A program made the translations under genes and the position numbers. Below, in pieces: positions 60,053 to 64,000 of a stretch of DNA of 64,000 nt. The stretch lies in NCBI GenBank assembly GCA_022496205.1, contig WTXD01000007.1, positions 248,001 to 312,000 of the forward strand, read 5' to 3'. Source of the stretch: Gloeopeniophorella convolvens (Eukaryota > Basidiomycota > Agaricomycetes > Russulales). The stretch's first letter is position 1; each line of letters opens with the position of its first letter. The notes under the pieces are model-generated. The model did not search any database and was not told where the DNA came from. It saw only the letters and a list, made by a program, of their open reading frames with translations.

Positions 60053-61626
60053 TCACGCATCATCGGTGGCTCGCCTGTACCGCGCCTTCAATTCTTGCAG
60101 CCTTCCCCACGGCAAATCCCCGTTCCACTCCTCGCTCCGAACTTCAGCAGATGTCCGAGTGATGTGCGGCAGGCCGAGTTGTTCGATGGTGTACGATGCC
60201 GACACCGTCGCGTGAAAGGCAGCTGGCGAGGAGATCGGACCATCAGAGAGAAGCCACCCTGTACGTGAACGCGCCCACAATGTAACCATCACTTACCTTC
60301 GAATACATCTCCGTTTGTCAAGGCGAGGCCGGCGGCAAGGCCACCAAGAAAGCTGTTTCCCGCCCCTTGATTGCGCGAGGGCACGCTCGGAAGATGAGCC
60401 CGCAGCCCCGTGAAGTACGATGCCCAAGGGGGAAGTGCTCACCTGTCACATCAACCACCTTCTCCTCGGTTTTCCAGTACGCATCTATCCATGCGCCCGG
60501 CCGGGACCGCGAAGCGACGAACGCTCCCATGCTGCCACTGCGGACGATCACCCATCCCGCGCCACCAACGCCAACGCCAAAGTCGAGAAACGCGGCCGCG
60601 GCCGCTTCTATGGACGCCTTTGTTGCCGGCAGAGGCATGGAGAGAAGCGCGAGCGCCTCTTCAGCATTTGGGCTACACGTTCGGGGGGCCGGTTAGACGC
60701 GTTGGCAGAAGGTGAGAGCAGTCCGAGGAATTGGCACCTCAGAACAGAGACGAGCGGCAGAACGTCGCGGAGTGCGGGAAGCTCCTCCGGGATGCACCTG
60801 TCCTGCGCGCTGGCTCAGAACCCATCGGCAGGACGGAGCGAGTACGTGCAGGGCCGTACTGGTATGGGTTCGTATACAGATATGGGGGACCAGCCATCGA
60901 CTTCTGCCACCTGGGCCGTGATCACGGCAGCGCGTGTAGGCGAACAGATGAAATGTAGGACAGCAGGGCAGGCGAGTGCAGTCCCGGCGAGGTCGCGCGG
61001 GGTGATGCGGATTCTCGGAGTGAGGTACTGGAAGCTTTACGAGGTAATGCACAGCAGTCAGTCCAAGATGAACGAGGGGCGAGACACGGCGATGGACGGC
61101 ACACTCTCTGTGGTCACCCTTGTAGAGATTGAGCGCTCGTGTGGTGCCGGCATCGGGCTGATTTCTGAAGAGCCACATGTCCTGGCCGTACGCCCTCAGA
61201 AGGGCGTCGATTTCTTGGGGGAAATCCGAGCCCTTATCGACGATCATACCGAGTTTGCTGGGTGGCAGCCTGGGAAGGAAGGAAGATTCGCAATTTAAAT
61301 ATACACGGGCGAGCAGAAAGCGTGGCGGCGCAAGGTGCGTGGGTGTGCACGCATGCGGGTGCACGGACTGTATTCGCGAGCGCGCGAAGACTGCGGAGGA
61401 TCAGAAGCGTCACTTACCAGAGGCGAGCGCCGATGTTGGCATAGGTGCCGCCTCCGCCAATCTGAAGCAGGGCGGATAAGCAGGCGGGCGTCTGTGGTCA
61501 GAGAGAAGAGGACCCTTCCTGAGGCGCCAGGGATCGGCCGGTGGGGCGACCGGCGTGGTCAAGAAAGGCAAACTCGTCGATGATGAACATTCCGAGGGAG
61601 ACGAAATGGCGGGTCCCTGTGAACAT
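60053..61626 (-). CDS. Mak32-like PfkB-family kinase
   Basis: Eight exons on the minus strand, 61519-61626, 61418-61461, 61105-61269, 60860-61034, 60738-60802, 60443-60672, 60297-60365 and 60053-60222, give 341 residues. The start MFTGTRHFVSLGMFIIDEF and IGGGGTYANIGARLWLPPS match Mak32. Later marks are GDHRDFQYLTPRIRITPRDL, LSPNAEEALALLS and VVDVTGAGNSFLGGLAAGLA, the PfkB active-site motif in GAGNS form. PfkB enzymes phosphorylate sugars or nucleosides; yeast Mak32 is needed to keep killer dsRNA, but the substrate is unknown. The first intron begins GAAGGG instead of GT, with exon 1 ending CCTCAG. A lost T would explain it. The coding frame itself is intact. Confidence 0.9.
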
Positions 61627-61760
61627 GGTTTGACAGATGGGCCGGGTCGCGATGGGATCGTGGCGGTCAAGTGCAAGGAGGGAACCCGACACGGCCCTCG
61701 CCGAAAGACGCGCAGAGGACGCGCTGCCCGGGTCCGGACATTGCCGGCAGCGCCTCGATC
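61627..61760. promoter_or_regulatory. Shared promoter, Mak32-like and PPTase genes
   Basis: 134 bp between the divergent start codons, the shortest such gap here. Confidence 0.45.
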
Positions 61761-62872
61761 ATGCAGCTCTGGCTCGTCGACCACCCGACGGCCCTCGACG
61801 ACCTGGCGAGCATCCCGACGCCTCTGCTCGTCGCCGCCGCACGAACTAACCATCGACAGCTCTACGACCACGGCCTCAGCCTCCTCGACCCGTCGTCCTG
61901 CGAGCGCGTCCGGCGCTTTTACCGCCGCGCCGATGCTTGTCGTGTGTATTCTTCCGCCTGCGCCCTCGCGCGCCCGCGCGCTTCTCACAGCCCGGTTTCC
62001 GCCCCTTGCAGGCTGTCTCGTCGGCCGCCTGCTTCCCCGCGTCCTCTTCAGCGAGCACGGCGTGGCCCCCGCGGACATGACTTTTGTCACGACAGACGCA
62101 GGGAAGCCCTACTGCGTAAGCCCCCCCCTCCCCCTCCGCGCCCCGCCGCGGAACAGTGGGCCGGGTGCTGATCCCCGCGTTCCGCCCTTCGTGCGCGCAC
62201 AGATCACGCCGGGCCTCCGCGCGCCCCTCGGGTACAATGTGTCCCATGACAGCGAACTGGTGGCGATGGCCTTCGCGCCCGGCGACCACGGGCCCCCTGC
62301 CTTCCGCATCGGGGTCGACGTGATGAAGGTACAGGCGCCGCAGCGAGAAGGGTTCGCCTCGTTCGTCCACACCGTAGGAGACACGGTCAGCGGCTACGCA
62401 ATTAGCGCGACCCACCGCCTTCACCGCTGATGCGTCGCCCTTGCGGCCTTGCTTCCTTGCTTTCCTAAAGCTGACAGATGGCGAGAAGCGCCTGCTCCTC
62501 TCAAGTGACGTCCCGCAGAACGAGGCACTCGCCCGCTTCTATCTCATCTGGACGATTAAGGAAGCCTATACAAAGGCACTCGGCCTCGGCCTGGGGTTTG
62601 ACTTTCGACGGATCGAATGCGACCTGGCGACGAACGTCGTCTCGGTCGACGGCGCCGTCGCGATCGACTGGCGCTTCGAGATTTTCCAGGTGGCGGTGGA
62701 CGAGGATACATATCAGGGCACGGCGGTGCAGTTCGTGGGGAGCGGCAACGGCACGGTTGTTTCTCTAACTCAGGGTCAGATCGTGCGCTCCGGTGCTTCT
62801 CGCTTCCTCCGGAACGCTCTCCGGCAACTGAAGGGGCTAGAACTAGAGAATGCAGATAATAGTAATAAGTAG
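61761..62872 (+). CDS. 4'-phosphopantetheinyl transferase (Lys5/Sfp-like)
   Basis: Four exons, 61761-61938, 62012-62115, 62203-62385 and 62471-62872, give 288 residues. Motifs in order are CLVGRLLPRVL, GKPYCITPGLRAPLGYNVSH, RIGVDVMKV (the Asp of GVD) and FYLIWTIKEAYTKALGLGLG (the W-xx-KEA-xx-K motif). This enzyme moves 4'-phosphopantetheine from CoA to carrier domains. Fungi need it to activate alpha-aminoadipate reductase (lysine), polyketide synthases and peptide synthetases. The C-terminal part has FRRIECDLATNVV. No frame defect is seen. Introns are 73-87 nt, slightly longer than the window norm. Confidence 0.92.
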
Positions 62873-63160
62873 GAGTGACATTATGTGTACATGCAAATGC
62901 GTCCAAGCGGCATCTATAAATGCGAGTGTGTGAGTGTGTTATACTGTTATACTTCTAACGCGTGACGGCGGCGGCGATTAGATTCGAATCGGTCCCCAGC
63001 TGTGATACCCAAAATGAATGCCGAAAGAAGTAAGCCAAGTGCGGAGAGCCCATTGAACGCCTGCTGCAGGGGGTATGACAGACGTGTGTGGTAATAATAT
63101 GGTAATAAACATAGCATGACAACAGCTGAGAGAGAGCCCCGCGCCTGCCGACTCGTCATC
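62873..63160. other. Convergent 3' region
   Basis: 288 bp between the PPTase stop and the stop of the next minus-strand gene; no gene seen. Confidence 0.4.
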
Positions 63161-64000
63161 AGTAGACGAAAGCATAATCCGACGTAAAGTCAAAGTTGTC
63201 CTCTAGATGATGATCCGGGACGACGCTCATCGGAGCGGCTTGCCAGACCCGCCTGCATCCCTTTTCGTTTGCCTGGTATGACGAGCCCCAGTGCATGCCG
63301 GAGAGCTCAAAGTCGAGAAGTTCGGGCATGGACGTCAGCGTGCTGGCGACCTGTTCGTAAAAGTTCTAGATTGCGGAGAGACCGTTGCGTCAGCGCCGGG
63401 CCAAGTACTGTGCGGGTGGAGGAAGGAGAAAAAAACGCACATCGTCCGAAAGTTTTGCAGACACGTGAAAGGGCGCCATGAGTCGGAGGTAGGCAAGATA
63501 GGGCAGGTGCCTTGCCAGCGACTGGAGGAACGGCACGAGGAGCGCGGACGTGATCGCGCCTAAGACGGCGATGTGGCCCGTCGACTGGGCGAGGCACGCG
63601 ACCTCGTCCTCTGTCAGATCGCCGTCGTGTATGTGGATGCTCTCGAGAGGGCGGCCAGGTACGATGACCTTGACGGCTTGACATGAGCCCATCAAGTGCA
63701 CGAGATGGGGGATGGCGGCGTGCGAGAGACGGGGCAAGGGCTGAGCGCCCGGTACGGGAGCTGTATCGAGCTCGAGTCGCTCGAGTGCGGGGGTGCGCTC
63801 GAGGAGGCCCGTGACATGTGCGTCGAACGGGAACGAGGACGTGAAGGAGTGCAAGCGTGGATAGGTGATTGCGCGGGTGCGTGGGGTGAGTATCCAGCTG
63901 GCGGTGGGGTCGACGGCGAGGTGCAGCGAGGTGAGCTCCGACATGGCGGCGAGCGCGTCCGAGAGGGCGAGATAGAAAGGCCGGAGGGCAGGCGCGAGAG
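63161..64000 (-). CDS. F-box/LRR-like protein, 3' part (runs off the window)
   Basis: The minus-strand frame is open to the window edge, so the 5' part is missing. One phase-0 intron (about 63367-63441) separates the leucine-rich part from the last exon. The visible protein has LRR-like segments: LHLAVDPTASWILTPRTRAI, LLERTPALERLELDTAPVP and LESIHIHDGDLTEDEVACLA. It ends FYEQVASTLTSMPELLDFEL then DFTSDYAFVY. This layout is common in the large basidiomycete families of F-box proteins that choose targets for ubiquitin ligases. The F-box itself, if present, lies outside the window, so the call rests on the repeat style only. Confidence 0.6.

Overview
The window is nuclear DNA of a filamentous basidiomycete, probably an Agaricomycete. 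Genes are dense and lie on both strands. Most are cut by many short GT-AG introns of about 45-75 nt, several with CTNAC-like branch sites. One gene belongs to a family I know mainly from basidiomycetes (DUF6593). I rebuilt 32 protein-coding loci by joining reading frames across splice sites; two of them run off the window ends. I recognised no tRNA, rRNA, transposon or CRISPR array.

Layout. 0-6.4 kb: 3' end of a WD40 gene, mitochondrial ribosomal protein L11, a DUF6593 protein and an AhpD-like protein. 6.7-16.3 kb: a secreted GH128 glucanase, a two-RRM protein, a GPATCH11-like G-patch protein, an unknown Ser/Pro-rich protein, the RNA polymerase subunit ABC10-alpha and a Yap-like bZIP factor. 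17-27.9 kb: a 20-exon MFS transporter, an NRC-2/Fpk1-type AGC kinase and an HSF-type factor. 29.4-34.6 kb: a Tvp38/TMEM64 membrane protein, a small mitochondrial-type protein, PEX11 and a Tctex1 dynein light chain. 34.6-37.9 kb holds no gene I can support. 37.9-50 kb: a PPR protein, a possible 52-residue gene, PCH2/TRIP13, an Rdx (SelW-like) protein, a CLASP/Stu1 protein, a rhomboid protease and TRAPP subunit Trs20. 50.5-64 kb: a Q-rich protein, ARP4, ERB1, a DUF2423 nucleolar protein, SmF, NC2-beta, a Mak32-like PfkB kinase, a phosphopantetheinyl transferase and the 3' part of an F-box/LRR-like gene.

Themes. Most genes are housekeeping: mitochondrial translation and quality control, RNA polymerase and transcription, splicing, ribosome assembly, trafficking and chromatin. 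Seven head-to-head pairs lie between 31 and 62 kb, six of them with only 134-249 bp between start codons, so they probably share promoters. ERB1 and the DUF2423 gene, both tied to 60S assembly, converge with 293 bp between stops. Splicing is elaborate, with internal exons of 8, 11, 14, 17, 18 and 19 nt.

The main anomaly is a set of one-base defects confined to 47-61.5 kb. Four conserved genes (CLASP, the Q-rich gene, ARP4, SmF) each appear to lack one base inside a conserved stretch, and a fifth (Mak32-like) has a broken splice donor. Since SmF and ARP4 are essential in other fungi, assembly error is the likeliest reason. I found no convincing undescribed multi-gene system.
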